DNA from: Lentisphaeria bacterium
GTDB taxonomy: Bacteria > Verrucomicrobiota > Lentisphaeria > Oligosphaerales > Oligosphaeraceae
DNA length: 40,015 nucleotides
Direction: 5' to 3'
Assembly: GCA_028706165.1 (NCBI GenBank)
Contig: JAQWBY010000002.1
Span: 5,481-45,495, forward strand
Positions 10,368 to 20,383 of the stretch are shown here, in pieces. The position numbers and the translations under genes are program-made. The notes below the pieces were generated by a model that saw only the letters and a program-made list of their open reading frames with translations, was not told the DNA's origin and did no database searches. Each line of letters begins with the position of its first letter. Position 1 is the stretch's first letter.

Positions 10368-10531
10368 GTAATCGGTCACCCATTGAGAATTGAACCATAG
10401 AGCTTCTGGCTGAGTCAAACGTGCCCGTTTCCCTGGCCGCGAAGCGGCAGCAGCGCTGAAAGCGCGAAACATACCAGCCCAGGGCAAGCACGCTGAAAGC
10501 GTGCACCGCCCTGGGTACAATGGCGACCATT
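10368..10531. mobile_element. Truncated copy of the GTAATCGGTCA-terminus MITE-like element
   Basis: Left terminus GTAATCGGTCACCCATTGAGAAT (22/23 identical to the terminus at 39223-39245) followed by the same internal sequence (TGA-CCATAGAGCTTCTGGCTGAGTC-AACGTGCC...), ending near GGCGACCAT; no right terminus. Confidence 0.7.
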
Positions 10532-10577
10532 TACTTAGGGCGGGGGGCATGTGGGCGGTTGCCCGGTCGCGAAGTTG

Positions 10578-12995
10578 TCACGAGCGGAGGATGGCGAAGC
10601 TTTTGGGCGGGTTGCCGGTCGTGAAGTAGTAGACGAGGCCGATGATGATGGCGATGACGCCGGCGAGGAATTCGCCGGCGACGATGCCGGCCATGAAGGG
10701 CTTGAGGTCTTGGTAGAGTTTGCCGCCGCCGAAGCGGGTGACCAGGGATTTGATGAGCCAGCCGATGAGGAAGGAGAAGGACAGGACGATGCTCTGGTAG
10801 GTGGCCAGGGTCAGGAACATCACTGGGTGTAGTGGCCACCAAGGGAAGCGATGTCGGCAGATAGTGAAGAGGATCACCAGTGAGAAGGTGATGGCAAAGG
10901 CCACCAGGGACGGTGCGACGGGCTTGATCGCCTTGATGCGTTCCCAGGGGCTGCGGTCCTCAATGATCTTCAAGGCGCCCTGTGCCTGCAGGGTGTTGCG
11001 CAGTTCGATGTTGGCATTGATGGCGATCATGGGCGTGTAGCGGGTCCAGCCGTCGCCGCTGCGGGTGCCGCCATTTTTGTGTTGGTAATAGAGTGTAGCC
11101 GGCACGCCGGCGGCCAGGCCGATGATGATGATGGCCAGGCCGGTGACGGCGAGTTTGCCGATGCGGCATTGCAGGCGGTCGCTTAAGCAGAAGCCGGCGA
11201 CGGCGTAGGGCATGAAGCATTCGCGGGAATCGACAAAGGTGACGCAGGAGATGGTGCCGATGATGAGGATCTGCTCGGGGCCGAGAGATTGCACCCCCAG
11301 GAAGCCCCAGATGATGGCGCAGGGGAAGACGTAGGTGTGCAGGTAGTACACGCCGGCTTCGGCGAGGAGCCGGCTGACGACCGTGAGCAGCACCAGCATC
11401 CCCGAGATATACATGAGGGCGATCGGCCATTCAAGGTCGATCAGCTGAGTCATCAGCACGAAGGCGATCATGCCGAGGAAGACCATACGCGCGCCCCAGA
11501 CGGCGTGCACTTCTACGGGGTCGCCGCCTTTCAGCCCAAAGCAGCGGCGCAGGACGGACCCGTAGTAGCGTCGGCCGGTGTACATGAGCACGGCGAACAT
11601 GCCGATGTAGGCACCGCCGTAGCAGAAGGTGCTATAGGTCGGCTTGAGCATGGTCGCGCCCATGACGACGCCGAAGCCGGCGAGCTTGCCAGTCACAAAC
11701 CCGTAGAGGAAGGGCGAGAGCCCCAGGGACAGCGAGATGTCCTTGGGCAGAAAATAGGCGAAGCCGATGACCACGAAGAAGAGGGTTGGCGCGAAGAGTG
11801 CCCAGATGTGAATGCCGGAGCGGTAGTAGGTCGGGGCCATTTTGAGCAGCGGCGTGAAAATAAATTTGAGTTTGACGGGGATGAGGACGTTTGGCCACCA
11901 AGTGGCGGCGCAGTTGTTCAGGTGGATGATGAGTACGGGCACCAGGCCGAGCCAGAAGAGCCGGTTGCGGAAGACGCTGCTGAGGACCTGGCCGGGCTCA
12001 GGCATGAGCATACGCATGAATTCCACCGTGGGGTAGGGCAGGTGCTCATGGCTGATCCATTGGCGGTGGACCACCATCGCCAAGCCGGTGGCGGCCGTGC
12101 AGATGATGAACATGATCGGCAGCCAGAACAGCAGGGTGTGTCGCCAGGCGCGCCAGGGAATGTCGTGGAACATGGAGATGGTTTCGTCGCCGACGCCGAC
12201 GCCGTTGACAAAGCCGTCGAGGGCATTGGCGTCCTGACGTGGATTGGCCAGCATAAGCGGCGGGATATGCGAGACGGCGCCGGGGTTGCGAAAGCGGATA
12301 GCGCCGGCGAAGGCGACGTCGAAGACGGCGCGGGTGAGGCCTTGGAGTTCTTCCTCGGAGAGCTGGTCATCGTTGCTTTTGAGCAGGTAGCGCGCGTAAC
12401 CGGGCAGTGGCGGCGGGTTGCTGCGCAGTTCGTCGTGGAAGGCCTTGTCCTGAATGAGACGATTGAATTCGCTGAGGGCGCGGAATTGGCAATCGGGGCT
12501 GGGGATGTCGTGCGAGCTGTCGGCCAGCATGGCGAGCAGGTCGGGGCTGAGGTGTTTGCGGATGAGCTCGGCGGCGGGTTGCGGCTGGTCGGGGGGGGCG
12601 CTGAGGACGGCGGCGACTTTATGCCAGTCGCTGATGTCATTGAGGGCGATGCGCGGGCTACCGGCTTTCCAGGAGGCGTTGGTGCGGGTGTAATGGTGCG
12701 GGAACATGAGCACGTTGGCGAAGTGGTGCATGAGGCCGCGGCCGGGAATGAAGCAGGAGAAGAAGATCAGGGTGATGATGACGGCCAGCTCTTTGCCGCT
12801 CAGCGGCCAGTTCTTGCCGCCGCGAGCGAGGAGGGGATTGCCTAGGAGCACAAAGAGAATCAGCGTGCCCATGATGCTGAAGGGCATGAAATTGCCCACC
12901 AGGAAGGTGCCGCCGATGACCATGTCGTTGAAGAAGGTGAAACTGCACAGCAGAACGACGCCGATGATGCTGATGATGATGGCGCGAAAGGTCAT
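10578..12995 (-). CDS. Multi-TM membrane protein, DUF6785/DUF6784-like, paralogue 2
   Basis: Internal ATG at 12995 gives MTFRAIIISIIGVVLLCSFTFFNDMVIGGTFLVGNF..., aligned with the start of paralogue 1 and also exactly 805 aa. Confidence 0.7.
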   Translation of the reverse strand: MTFRAIIISIIGVVLLCSFTFFNDMVIGGTFLVGNFMPFSIMGTLILFVLLGNPLLARGGKNWPLSGKELAVIITLIFFSCFIPGRGLMHHFANVLMFPHHYTRTNASWKAGSPRIALNDISDWHKVAAVLSAPPDQPQPAAELIRKHLSPDLLAMLADSSHDIPSPDCQFRALSEFNRLIQDKAFHDELRSNPPPLPGYARYLLKSNDDQLSEEELQGLTRAVFDVAFAGAIRFRNPGAVSHIPPLMLANPRQDANALDGFVNGVGVGDETISMFHDIPWRAWRHTLLFWLPIMFIICTAATGLAMVVHRQWISHEHLPYPTVEFMRMLMPEPGQVLSSVFRNRLFWLGLVPVLIIHLNNCAATWWPNVLIPVKLKFIFTPLLKMAPTYYRSGIHIWALFAPTLFFVVIGFAYFLPKDISLSLGLSPFLYGFVTGKLAGFGVVMGATMLKPTYSTFCYGGAYIGMFAVLMYTGRRYYGSVLRRCFGLKGGDPVEVHAVWGARMVFLGMIAFVLMTQLIDLEWPIALMYISGMLVLLTVVSRLLAEAGVYYLHTYVFPCAIIWGFLGVQSLGPEQILIIGTISCVTFVDSRECFMPYAVAGFCLSDRLQCRIGKLAVTGLAIIIIGLAAGVPATLYYQHKNGGTRSGDGWTRYTPMIAINANIELRNTLQAQGALKIIEDRSPWERIKAIKPVAPSLVAFAITFSLVILFTICRHRFPWWPLHPVMFLTLATYQSIVLSFSFLIGWLIKSLVTRFGGGKLYQDLKPFMAGIVAGEFLAGVIAIIIGLVYYFTTGNPPKSFAILRS

Positions 12996-13162
12996 GATGC
13001 CATTCCTCAAAGGCCGCCAGTTGGCGTGGCTTGCGGTTGGGCGCAAAAGAAAAGCATACTATGCATGATACGCGATATTCTGCCAGTAGCGGCCGTGTGG
13101 TTGCCATCGGCGCCCGCGCCGGCGCAGTTGTACGCATGGCGCGGGCTGCTTGGTGAGCGTGC

Positions 13163-15088
13163 TTATTCGAGTATCCAGATGATCATTTCACCGGGGGCGC
13201 GGTTTGCCCAGAGGAAATAGGGTATAGCCGTGAGGGTGCATGCGTGGTAGTGGGAATTGTCGGCCGCGTAGAGCTTGTGGTCCCAAACGCTTTTGTCTCG
13301 GCGCAGAGCCGGGCCGCTGATGACGGGGATGCCGCCGAGATCGGCGGGGCCCGGGTGGACGGTGAGATCGGCGACGGGTGGCAGGCGCAGGTCGGCGAGG
13401 TCCGGGCCGTTGTCCACTTCTTCCAGGCAGTAGACGACGGGGCCGCGCTGGAGGGCGACTCGGCCGGCGTCATGACGGACGGACGGGTGGGCGTAGATGC
13501 GCTCCGGCGCCATGGCTAGGCTCAGCTCGACCTTGTCGCCCGCCTGCCACTGGCGGCGGATGACGGCGTAGCCGCGTTCGTTGATTGCGGGAATGGCGAT
13601 GGCCTTGCCATTGACGTTGAGGGTTGCCTGACGGCACCAGTCGGGGATGCGCAGGGCCAGCGCGAAGGCGCATGGCTGGTCGGGCTGGACGGTGATGGCG
13701 ACGTCGCCGTCCCAGGGGTAGTTGGTCTGCTGACTGAGGCGGACCTGCTGGCCGGCGACCGTGAAAGCCGCGTCGCAGCTGGCGTAGCTGTGCGCCCAGA
13801 TGGCCTCGTCGTTACTGGTGTAGAAGGTGCTGCCGATGGACGCGAGTACGCGGGCGATGTTGGGCGGGCAGCAGGCGCAGCCGAACCACTCCTGGCGACG
13901 CGGGGATTTCTGGCCGCTGAACTTGTGATATTCTGGATGGCTGGCCAGAAGGTTGTCGTAGAAGAAATGCCGGCCGTCCAGTGACACGCCGCTGATGACG
14001 CTGTTGTAGAGCGCGCGTTCCATGACGTCGGCATAGCGGCTGTCGGGATCGCATTCGAGCATGTTGCGGGCAAAGAAGACGAGGGCGATGGCCGCGCAGG
14101 TTTCGGCGTAGGCCTCTTCGTTGGGCAGGTCGTAGTCGAAGGTGAAGCGTTCGGCGAAGCGTGACGAGCCGATGCCGCCGGTGATGTACATGCGGCGGGT
14201 GCTGATGTTATCCCAGATGCGCCGGCAGGCGTCCAGCAGAGACTGGTCGCCGGTGGCTTTGGCGACGCTGGCCATGCCCGCGTAGAGATAGCAGGCGCGG
14301 ACGGCGTGCCCCTCGGCGGTGAGTTGTTCGCGGACAGGCAAGTGCGCCTGGAAGACTGCGTAGGGACCGATCTCGGCGGGACCGTGGTTCTTGGGCGCAT
14401 CACCGCGGGCTTGGCGTTCCTGGTCGTAGTAGTGGGGCTGTTGGCCGCGTTCATTGACGAAGTATTCGGCCAGCTTGAGGTATTTGTCATTGCCGCTGGC
14501 TTTGGCGAGCTTGACGAGCGCCAGCTCGATTTCCTCGTGGCCGGGGTAGCCGCGTTTTTGGCCGGGGCCGTGCCCGAACGTCGCGGCAATGTAGTCGGCA
14601 TAACGGCACATGACGTCGAGCAGGGTGCGCTTGCCGGTGCCTTCGTAGTAGGCGACGGCGGCCTCCATGAGGTGTCCGGCGCAGTAGAGTTCGTGAGCGC
14701 CTTCGAGGTTGCTCCAGCGTTTGTCAGGTTCGACAATGGTGAAATGGACATTGAGGTAGCCGTCGGGTTGCTGGGCGGCGGCCATCCAGTCGATGACCTC
14801 ATCGCAGAGGGCCTGGAGAGTCGGGTCGGGGAATTGCGCGAGGCTGTAGCCGACGGCTTCGATCCACTTGGCGACGTCGGAGTCCCAGAAGATGTGGGGC
14901 GGGTTGGGCTGGCCGGGTTTCCACTCCAGTTTCCAGGCGTCGAGGCGGCCGGTTTTCTTGCACTGGTCGTATTCGATGGGGAGGGTGATGTCGCGGTTGA
15001 CGCGCTGTTTGTCCTGCCAGAAGCCACCGGTGAGGGTGACGGCGGTGACGACGGGGGCGGCGCTGCGGGTGCTGATGTGGTCTTTCAT
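13163..15088 (-). CDS. Glycoside hydrolase family 127 protein (beta-L-arabinofuranosidase-like)
   Basis: VTLTGGFWQDKQRVNRDITLPIEYDQCKKTGRLD, PDGYLNVHFT, ELYCAGHLMEAAVAYYEGTGKR, YITGGIGSSRFAERFTFDYDLPNEEAYAETCAAIALVFFARNML, WFGCACCPPNIARVLASIG: typical GH127. Start set at MKDHIS. Confidence 0.88.
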   Translation of the reverse strand: MKDHISTRSAAPVVTAVTLTGGFWQDKQRVNRDITLPIEYDQCKKTGRLDAWKLEWKPGQPNPPHIFWDSDVAKWIEAVGYSLAQFPDPTLQALCDEVIDWMAAAQQPDGYLNVHFTIVEPDKRWSNLEGAHELYCAGHLMEAAVAYYEGTGKRTLLDVMCRYADYIAATFGHGPGQKRGYPGHEEIELALVKLAKASGNDKYLKLAEYFVNERGQQPHYYDQERQARGDAPKNHGPAEIGPYAVFQAHLPVREQLTAEGHAVRACYLYAGMASVAKATGDQSLLDACRRIWDNISTRRMYITGGIGSSRFAERFTFDYDLPNEEAYAETCAAIALVFFARNMLECDPDSRYADVMERALYNSVISGVSLDGRHFFYDNLLASHPEYHKFSGQKSPRRQEWFGCACCPPNIARVLASIGSTFYTSNDEAIWAHSYASCDAAFTVAGQQVRLSQQTNYPWDGDVAITVQPDQPCAFALALRIPDWCRQATLNVNGKAIAIPAINERGYAVIRRQWQAGDKVELSLAMAPERIYAHPSVRHDAGRVALQRGPVVYCLEEVDNGPDLADLRLPPVADLTVHPGPADLGGIPVISGPALRRDKSVWDHKLYAADNSHYHACTLTAIPYFLWANRAPGEMIIWILE

Positions 15089-15333
15089 TGACAAGGGCTT
15101 TCTGGCTGGGGTGACATCCATGAGTGAGGTGGGTTGGTAGACGTAACAGAGTCTGGCGTCGAGTACTATATCCACAGAGAGCGCCGGAGGTGGCTTGGCG
15201 GGCTTTTTTTTCCGCGCAGTGTACAGCGTGGCGTCCTGTTGCAAAAGGCGCAAAGGTTATTACAATAGCGTTCCGGAAGCGCCCGGCGCAGTGCTGGCGC
15301 AGGCATGGATTTCACTTCAGGGAGATTGACGTG

Positions 15334-16266
15334 ATGAGAAAACGCAGTGTGGTTGCTCCGGAATGGTGGGATTACACGACGATCAGTGACGATCTGGTCG
15401 CCGACGTGGCGAAGCTGACGGTGCGCGACCTGGAGCAGCTGTCGCGGCCGGGCTTCAAGGTAGTGATGTACGACAGCATTGAAGAGTTCTACTTGGCGGA
15501 AGCCCTGGAGTATATTGAGGCGTGGCAGCAGTCGACGCCGGACAATCCCTGCGGGGTATGCGGGCCGATTGGGCCGACGGAGCAGCTGCCGTTGGTGGCC
15601 CGCATCGTCAATGCCACGGGCATGAATCTCGGGCGCTTGGGCGCGCATTTCTGGGGTATGGACGAATGGGTGGAAAACGGCGTGGCCGTGAGCGCGGATC
15701 ACCCGTTGTCCTTTTCACGCTGTGACAAGGCGCTGTGCTTTGACCGTATCCGGCCCGAACTGCGCCTGCCGGAAGCGAACATGCATTTCCCCACCGGCGA
15801 TCTGTCCGTATACAGCCGGAGTTTTGACAGCGTCCGCTGCCGCTTGATGCAAGGGGGGCAGGGCGACACCAAGCACTGGGCGTTCAACGACCCGGTGAAG
15901 CGCGCCGGTGCCTACGCCGAGCGGCCGCCGACCCCGGCCGAGTACCGGCAGCTGGCCACCCGCATCGTGGACCTCCATCCGATGACGGTCATGCAGAACG
16001 CTCGGACGTCTGGCGGCGGCAATATCTCCATGGTGCCGACCGTGGCGGCGACGGTGGGGCCGCAGGAGACCTGGAAATGCGACAAAGTGTCCATCTGGCA
16101 GGCCGGTTGCCACGACAACGCCTTTGGCATGCGCCTGACCACGTTCATGATCAGCAAGGGCCTGGCGGATTCGGCGGTGCCCATGAGCCTGCTGGCGGAT
16201 CATCCCAATGTCCAGTTCAATTTCTATCGCCCGGGCATTGGCCCCTGCGCCGTGGAGATGCACTAA
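15334..16266 (+). CDS. Glucosamine-6-phosphate deaminase/isomerase-like protein
   Basis: [23 protein letters not shown] (cf. MDEYVG..HPxSY), [14 protein letters not shown] (cf. GxGxDGHIAFNEP) and downstream [16 protein letters not shown]. Confidence 0.7.
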   Translation: MRKRSVVAPEWWDYTTISDDLVADVAKLTVRDLEQLSRPGFKVVMYDSIEEFYLAEALEYIEAWQQSTPDNPCGVCGPIGPTEQLPLVARIVNATGMNLGRLGAHFWGMDEWVENGVAVSADHPLSFSRCDKALCFDRIRPELRLPEANMHFPTGDLSVYSRSFDSVRCRLMQGGQGDTKHWAFNDPVKRAGAYAERPPTPAEYRQLATRIVDLHPMTVMQNARTSGGGNISMVPTVAATVGPQETWKCDKVSIWQAGCHDNAFGMRLTTFMISKGLADSAVPMSLLADHPNVQFNFYRPGIGPCAVEMH

Positions 16267-17051
16267 TGAGCGAAAAACCACGAGTTTTGGCCCTGGTGGC
16301 CCATCCGGACGACATTGAATTCATGTTTGCCGGCACCATGCTGATGCTGCAGGCGCGAGGCTGGGAAATGCACTGCATGACCATTGCCAACGGCAGCTGC
16401 GGCACGGCGGTGGACGACGTCGAGACGATCGTCGCCAAGCGGCGCGCCGAGGGCCAGGCGGCCTGCAAATTGGCTGGCGCCGTCTGGCACCCGGCGGTGT
16501 GCAACGACCTGGAGGTGTTTCACAACTGGGACGTCATCAGCCAGGTCCTCAGCGTGGTGCGCGACGTCCGTCCGCAGATAGTGCTGACGCAGTCGACGGA
16601 CGACTACATGGAGGACCACATCAACAGCTGTCGTGTCGCCGTAACGGCGACATTTTGCCGTGGCATGCGCAATGCCCAGTGTCGGCCGCCGCGCCCGCCC
16701 ATTCAGGACGACGTGGTGGTCTATCACGCGATTCCGCACGGCCTGATGGACCCGTTCCGGCGCCGCATCGAGCCGGAATTCTTTGTCAATATCGCGCCGG
16801 TCATGCAGATGAAATGGGACATGCTCAGCTGCCATAGCTCGCAAAAGGAATGGCTGGATGTGAGCCAGGGCATGGACGCATACCAGAAGGTCATGGTGGG
16901 CTTCGCTGAGGAACTCGGACGACGCTCCGGGCGTTTCACGCATGCCGAAGGCTGGCGTCGGCGCTCGTGGCTGGGTTTCTCCGCAGAGGAAAAAGATCCG
17001 CTCCGGGACGCTCTCGGCGACGACGTCGTCATGAACCCGCTCTGGCATTAG
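16266..17051 (+). CDS. PIG-L (LmbE-like) family deacetylase
   Basis: VLALVAHPDDIEFMFAGTMLML, TIANGSCGT, LTQSTDDYMEDHINSCRVA; ATG overlaps the upstream stop (TAATG). Confidence 0.85.
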   Translation: MSEKPRVLALVAHPDDIEFMFAGTMLMLQARGWEMHCMTIANGSCGTAVDDVETIVAKRRAEGQAACKLAGAVWHPAVCNDLEVFHNWDVISQVLSVVRDVRPQIVLTQSTDDYMEDHINSCRVAVTATFCRGMRNAQCRPPRPPIQDDVVVYHAIPHGLMDPFRRRIEPEFFVNIAPVMQMKWDMLSCHSSQKEWLDVSQGMDAYQKVMVGFAEELGRRSGRFTHAEGWRRRSWLGFSAEEKDPLRDALGDDVVMNPLWH

Positions 17052-17164
17052 CTCGTTTTGTTTACCGCAGCTTGCGCCGATTCACGCAGGGTATTGCTGA
17101 CGCGTCTTGCCGCCGCGCGGCAATTCGCGCCGCCGGGATACCGCCGCGAGGGCATTTTCTCCGT

Positions 17165-17192
17165 AGCCGCACGGCGCGCCGTGCGGCTTTTT
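17165..17192 (+). terminator. Rho-independent terminator after PIG-L deacetylase gene
   Basis: AGCCGCACGGCGCGCCGTGCGGCTTTTT: perfect 24-nt palindrome followed by T-run. Confidence 0.8.
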
Positions 17193-17354
17193 GGCGTTTG
17201 TTGTGGGTGAGAATTCCGTTGTTTTGCTGCGGACTGCCAGGCAAGTCATGCTATATTACAAGTTTTCGCAATAACGTGTGGCAGTCGGCAGTACCGCAAG
17301 CCTGCCGGCGTTTGTTTTGCCTAATAGTTTAGAAGGCGATTGAAGGAGCGGATA

Positions 17355-18752
17355 ATGAGGCGGACATTGGTGCGTGACGCGCTAGCCAGCCGTGAGTACG
17401 GCGAAGAGATGACGGTTGCTGGCTGGGTGCGTACTCGTCGGGATTCGAAGGCGGGCATGTCGTTTGTGGAATTGAATGACGGCTCCTGCATGAGCAATCT
17501 GCAGGTTCTGGCGCCGGCGAGTCTGGCCAATTATGCATCCGAGGTTACGCGTCTGCATCCCGGCGCGTCGATAAAAGTGACGGGGCTGCTGCTAGAGTCG
17601 CCGGCTGCCGGTCAGGCCGTTGAGTTGCAAGCCACGACCTTGACTGTGCTGGGCTTCTGCGATCCGCTGGAATACCCTTTGGGCAAGAGCCGTATATCCT
17701 TCGAGCGTCTGCGTGAAGTCGCCCATCTGCGGGCGCGCACCAACACCTTCGGGGCGGTGGCGCGGGTACGCAACGCCCTGGCCTTTGCCACTCACCGCTT
17801 CTTCCAGGAGCGGGATTTCTACTACTTCAACGCGCCGATCATCACCGCCAGCGACTGCGAAGGCGCCGGCGAGATGTTCCAGGTTACGACCCTCGACCTG
17901 GAGAAACCGCCGCGCGATCCCGACAGCGGCAAGATCGACTTCAAGCAGGATTTCTTTGCGCGGCCGGCCAACCTCACGGTCAGTGGCCAGCTGGAAGCCG
18001 AAACCCATGCCTGTGCCCTCGGCAATGTCTATACCTTCGGACCGACCTTCCGCGCCGAAAACTCCAACACGACCAGGCATCTGGCCGAATTCTGGATGAT
18101 CGAACCGGAAATCGCTTTTGCCGATCTCAATGACGACGCTGATCTGGCTGAGGACTATCTGCGCTTCCTGTTCCAGGAAGTACTCGCGCGTTGCCCCGAA
18201 GACCTCAAATTCTTCGACCAGCGTGTGGAGAAGGGCCTGCTGGCAAACCTCGAGGCCCTCGCCAAGGCGGAGTTTACCCGCATCAGCTATACCGAGGCCA
18301 TTGCCCTGCTGGAGAAGGCGGCGGACAAATTTGAGTTCAAGCCCTACTGGGGCGCGGACCTGCAGTCCGAGCACGAACGCTATTTGGCCGAGGAGCTCTT
18401 CCACGGGCCGGTGATTGTGATGAACTACCCGAAAGAGATCAAAGCCTTCTACATGCGCCTGAATGACGACCAGAAGACGGTCGCGGCCATGGACGTGCTG
18501 TTGCCGACGGTCGGCGAGATCATCGGCGGCAGCCAACGCGAGGAACGCCTGGATGTGCTGGAAGCACGCATCCGCGACATCGGCATGACGCCGGAGGATT
18601 ACTGGTGGTATTGCGATTTGCGGCGCTTCGGGACCGTGCCGCATGCGGGCTTCGGCCTGGGTTTTGAACGCATGGTGCGTTTTTGTACGGGCATGGGTAA
18701 CATCCGTGATGTTATTCCCTTCCCGCGCACGCCCCAAAGCGCTGAGTTCTGA
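17355..18752 (+). CDS. asnS: Asparaginyl-tRNA synthetase
   Basis: Class II aaRS with OB fold: [127 protein letters not shown] just upstream. Confidence 0.95.
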   Translation: MRRTLVRDALASREYGEEMTVAGWVRTRRDSKAGMSFVELNDGSCMSNLQVLAPASLANYASEVTRLHPGASIKVTGLLLESPAAGQAVELQATTLTVLGFCDPLEYPLGKSRISFERLREVAHLRARTNTFGAVARVRNALAFATHRFFQERDFYYFNAPIITASDCEGAGEMFQVTTLDLEKPPRDPDSGKIDFKQDFFARPANLTVSGQLEAETHACALGNVYTFGPTFRAENSNTTRHLAEFWMIEPEIAFADLNDDADLAEDYLRFLFQEVLARCPEDLKFFDQRVEKGLLANLEALAKAEFTRISYTEAIALLEKAADKFEFKPYWGADLQSEHERYLAEELFHGPVIVMNYPKEIKAFYMRLNDDQKTVAAMDVLLPTVGEIIGGSQREERLDVLEARIRDIGMTPEDYWWYCDLRRFGTVPHAGFGLGFERMVRFCTGMGNIRDVIPFPRTPQSAEF

Positions 18753-18898
18753 GTGGGCCCTGGTTCTCAAGACTGGCCGTGCTGGTGAAGCGGCAGGCCG
18801 GTCGAGGACGAGGTCGGACACGCCGGACAGCCCCCCCCTCGGGCGTATCGGCTGACGATAGTACGAGCACTGGCTAGAACGAAAGAAGGCTGAAAAGT

Positions 18899-20329
18899 AT
18901 GGGCGGTTTCTTTGGCGTCGTTTCTGCAGGTAGTTGTGTTCAGGATCTTTTCTTTGGCACCGACTACCATTCGCACCTGGGCAATCAGCGTGGCGGTATG
19001 ATGGTTTGGGGCGAAAAAGGTTTCAAACGCTTTATTCATGACATTACCAACGCGCAATTCCGCAGCAAGTTCCAAGTTGACGTCGAAGCGCTCAAGGGCA
19101 ATCGCGGCATTGGCTGTATTAGCGATACGGGTGATCAGCCGTTGATTGTCACGTCGCACTTGGGCACTTTCGGCATCACCACTGTCGGCGTGATCAACAA
19201 CCTTGGTGAGCTCAGCCGCAACGCCTTCCGCAGCACCCGCGCGCATTTTGCCGAAATCCTGGGCGAAGGCGTGAATCCCACCGAGATGGTCGCCTCACTC
19301 ATCAGTCTAGAAGCCAATTTTGCCGACGGCATCCGTTCGGCGCAGGATAAGATTCAGGGCTCCTGTTCCATGCTGCTGTTGGCCAAGGAGGGCGTGTACG
19401 CCGCGCGCGATCGTTATGGACGCACGCCGGTGATCATCGGCCAGAAGAGTGACGGCAGTCTGGCGGCGACCTTTGAGACCTGCGCACTGGACAACCTCGG
19501 CTACAAAGTCGTGCGCTGGCTGGGGCCTGGCGAAGCCGTGCTGTTGCACGAACGCAATGGCATACAGCAGATTCTGCCACCCCGCAAGACCATGCGGATG
19601 TGCGCGTTCCTGTGGATCTATTACGGCTTTCCCGCATCATGTTACGAAGACATCAACGTGGAGGATGTCCGCTATCGCTGCGGCATGGCTTTGGCGGCAC
19701 GGGATGGCAAACTGGACGTGGACGCGGTGGTGGGCGTGCCGGATTCGGGCACTGCGCATGCGTTGGGCTATTCGCACGCGTCGGGCCTGCCCTACAAACG
19801 TTCGTTTGCCAAGTACACACCGACTTGGCCGCGGAGCTTCATCCCCAGCGACCAGCCGACCCGCGAGCTCGTCGCACAGATGAAACTGATTGCCATTGAG
19901 CACTTTATACGCGATAAGAAGCTGTTGTTTTGCGAAGATTCCATCGTGCGTGGGACGCAGTTGCGCGACACCTTCAAGCGCTTGCCCGAGCTGGGCGCCA
20001 AGGAGATACACGTGCGTTCGGCTTGTCCGCCCATCCTGTTCAATTGCAAGTACTTGAATTTTTCCCGTTCGCGGGCCTTGCTGGAATTGGCGGCGCGCCG
20101 GGCCATCCAGCATCTTGAGGGCGACTGCGAAGCGAATCTGGATCAGTACACGGATTGTACTACTGAGAAATATGCGGCGATGATCGATCACATCCGTGAA
20201 GATCTTGGGCTGACGTCCTTGAAGTACCAGCGCCTGGATGATATGATTGCGGCGATTGGTATCCCGAAGGAATGCCTCTGTACCTACTGTTGGGATGGCT
20301 GCGAGCATGAAAATCCCGGGGACGAATAG
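18899..20329 (+). CDS. Amidophosphoribosyltransferase-like protein (PurF family) without the canonical N-terminal Cys
   Basis: MGGFFGVVSAGSCVQDLFFGTDYHSHLGNQRGGM; GCISDTGDQPLIV; VVGVPDSGTAHALGYSHASGLPYKRSFAKY; FCEDSIVRGTQLRDT (PRPP loop). Confidence 0.85.
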   Translation: MGGFFGVVSAGSCVQDLFFGTDYHSHLGNQRGGMMVWGEKGFKRFIHDITNAQFRSKFQVDVEALKGNRGIGCISDTGDQPLIVTSHLGTFGITTVGVINNLGELSRNAFRSTRAHFAEILGEGVNPTEMVASLISLEANFADGIRSAQDKIQGSCSMLLLAKEGVYAARDRYGRTPVIIGQKSDGSLAATFETCALDNLGYKVVRWLGPGEAVLLHERNGIQQILPPRKTMRMCAFLWIYYGFPASCYEDINVEDVRYRCGMALAARDGKLDVDAVVGVPDSGTAHALGYSHASGLPYKRSFAKYTPTWPRSFIPSDQPTRELVAQMKLIAIEHFIRDKKLLFCEDSIVRGTQLRDTFKRLPELGAKEIHVRSACPPILFNCKYLNFSRSRALLELAARRAIQHLEGDCEANLDQYTDCTTEKYAAMIDHIREDLGLTSLKYQRLDDMIAAIGIPKECLCTYCWDGCEHENPGDE

Positions 20330-20383
20330 ATAGCACGACCGTTGGCCTTGCGCCGATCGGCCACCAGTTGAGGAAAACATGCC

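Noticed and set aside
11289-12845. 518-aa plus-strand ORF
   Set aside because: Antisense to the clear membrane-protein gene 10578-12995; low-complexity GC-rich shadow ORF.
13522-15027. 501-aa minus-strand ORF
   Set aside because: Ser/Thr/Pro/Ala-rich alternative frame of the GH127 gene.
16263-17048. 261-aa minus-strand ORF
   Set aside because: Antisense to the PIG-L deacetylase gene, His-rich shadow composition.
17592-18821. 409-aa minus-strand ORF
   Set aside because: Antisense to asnS.
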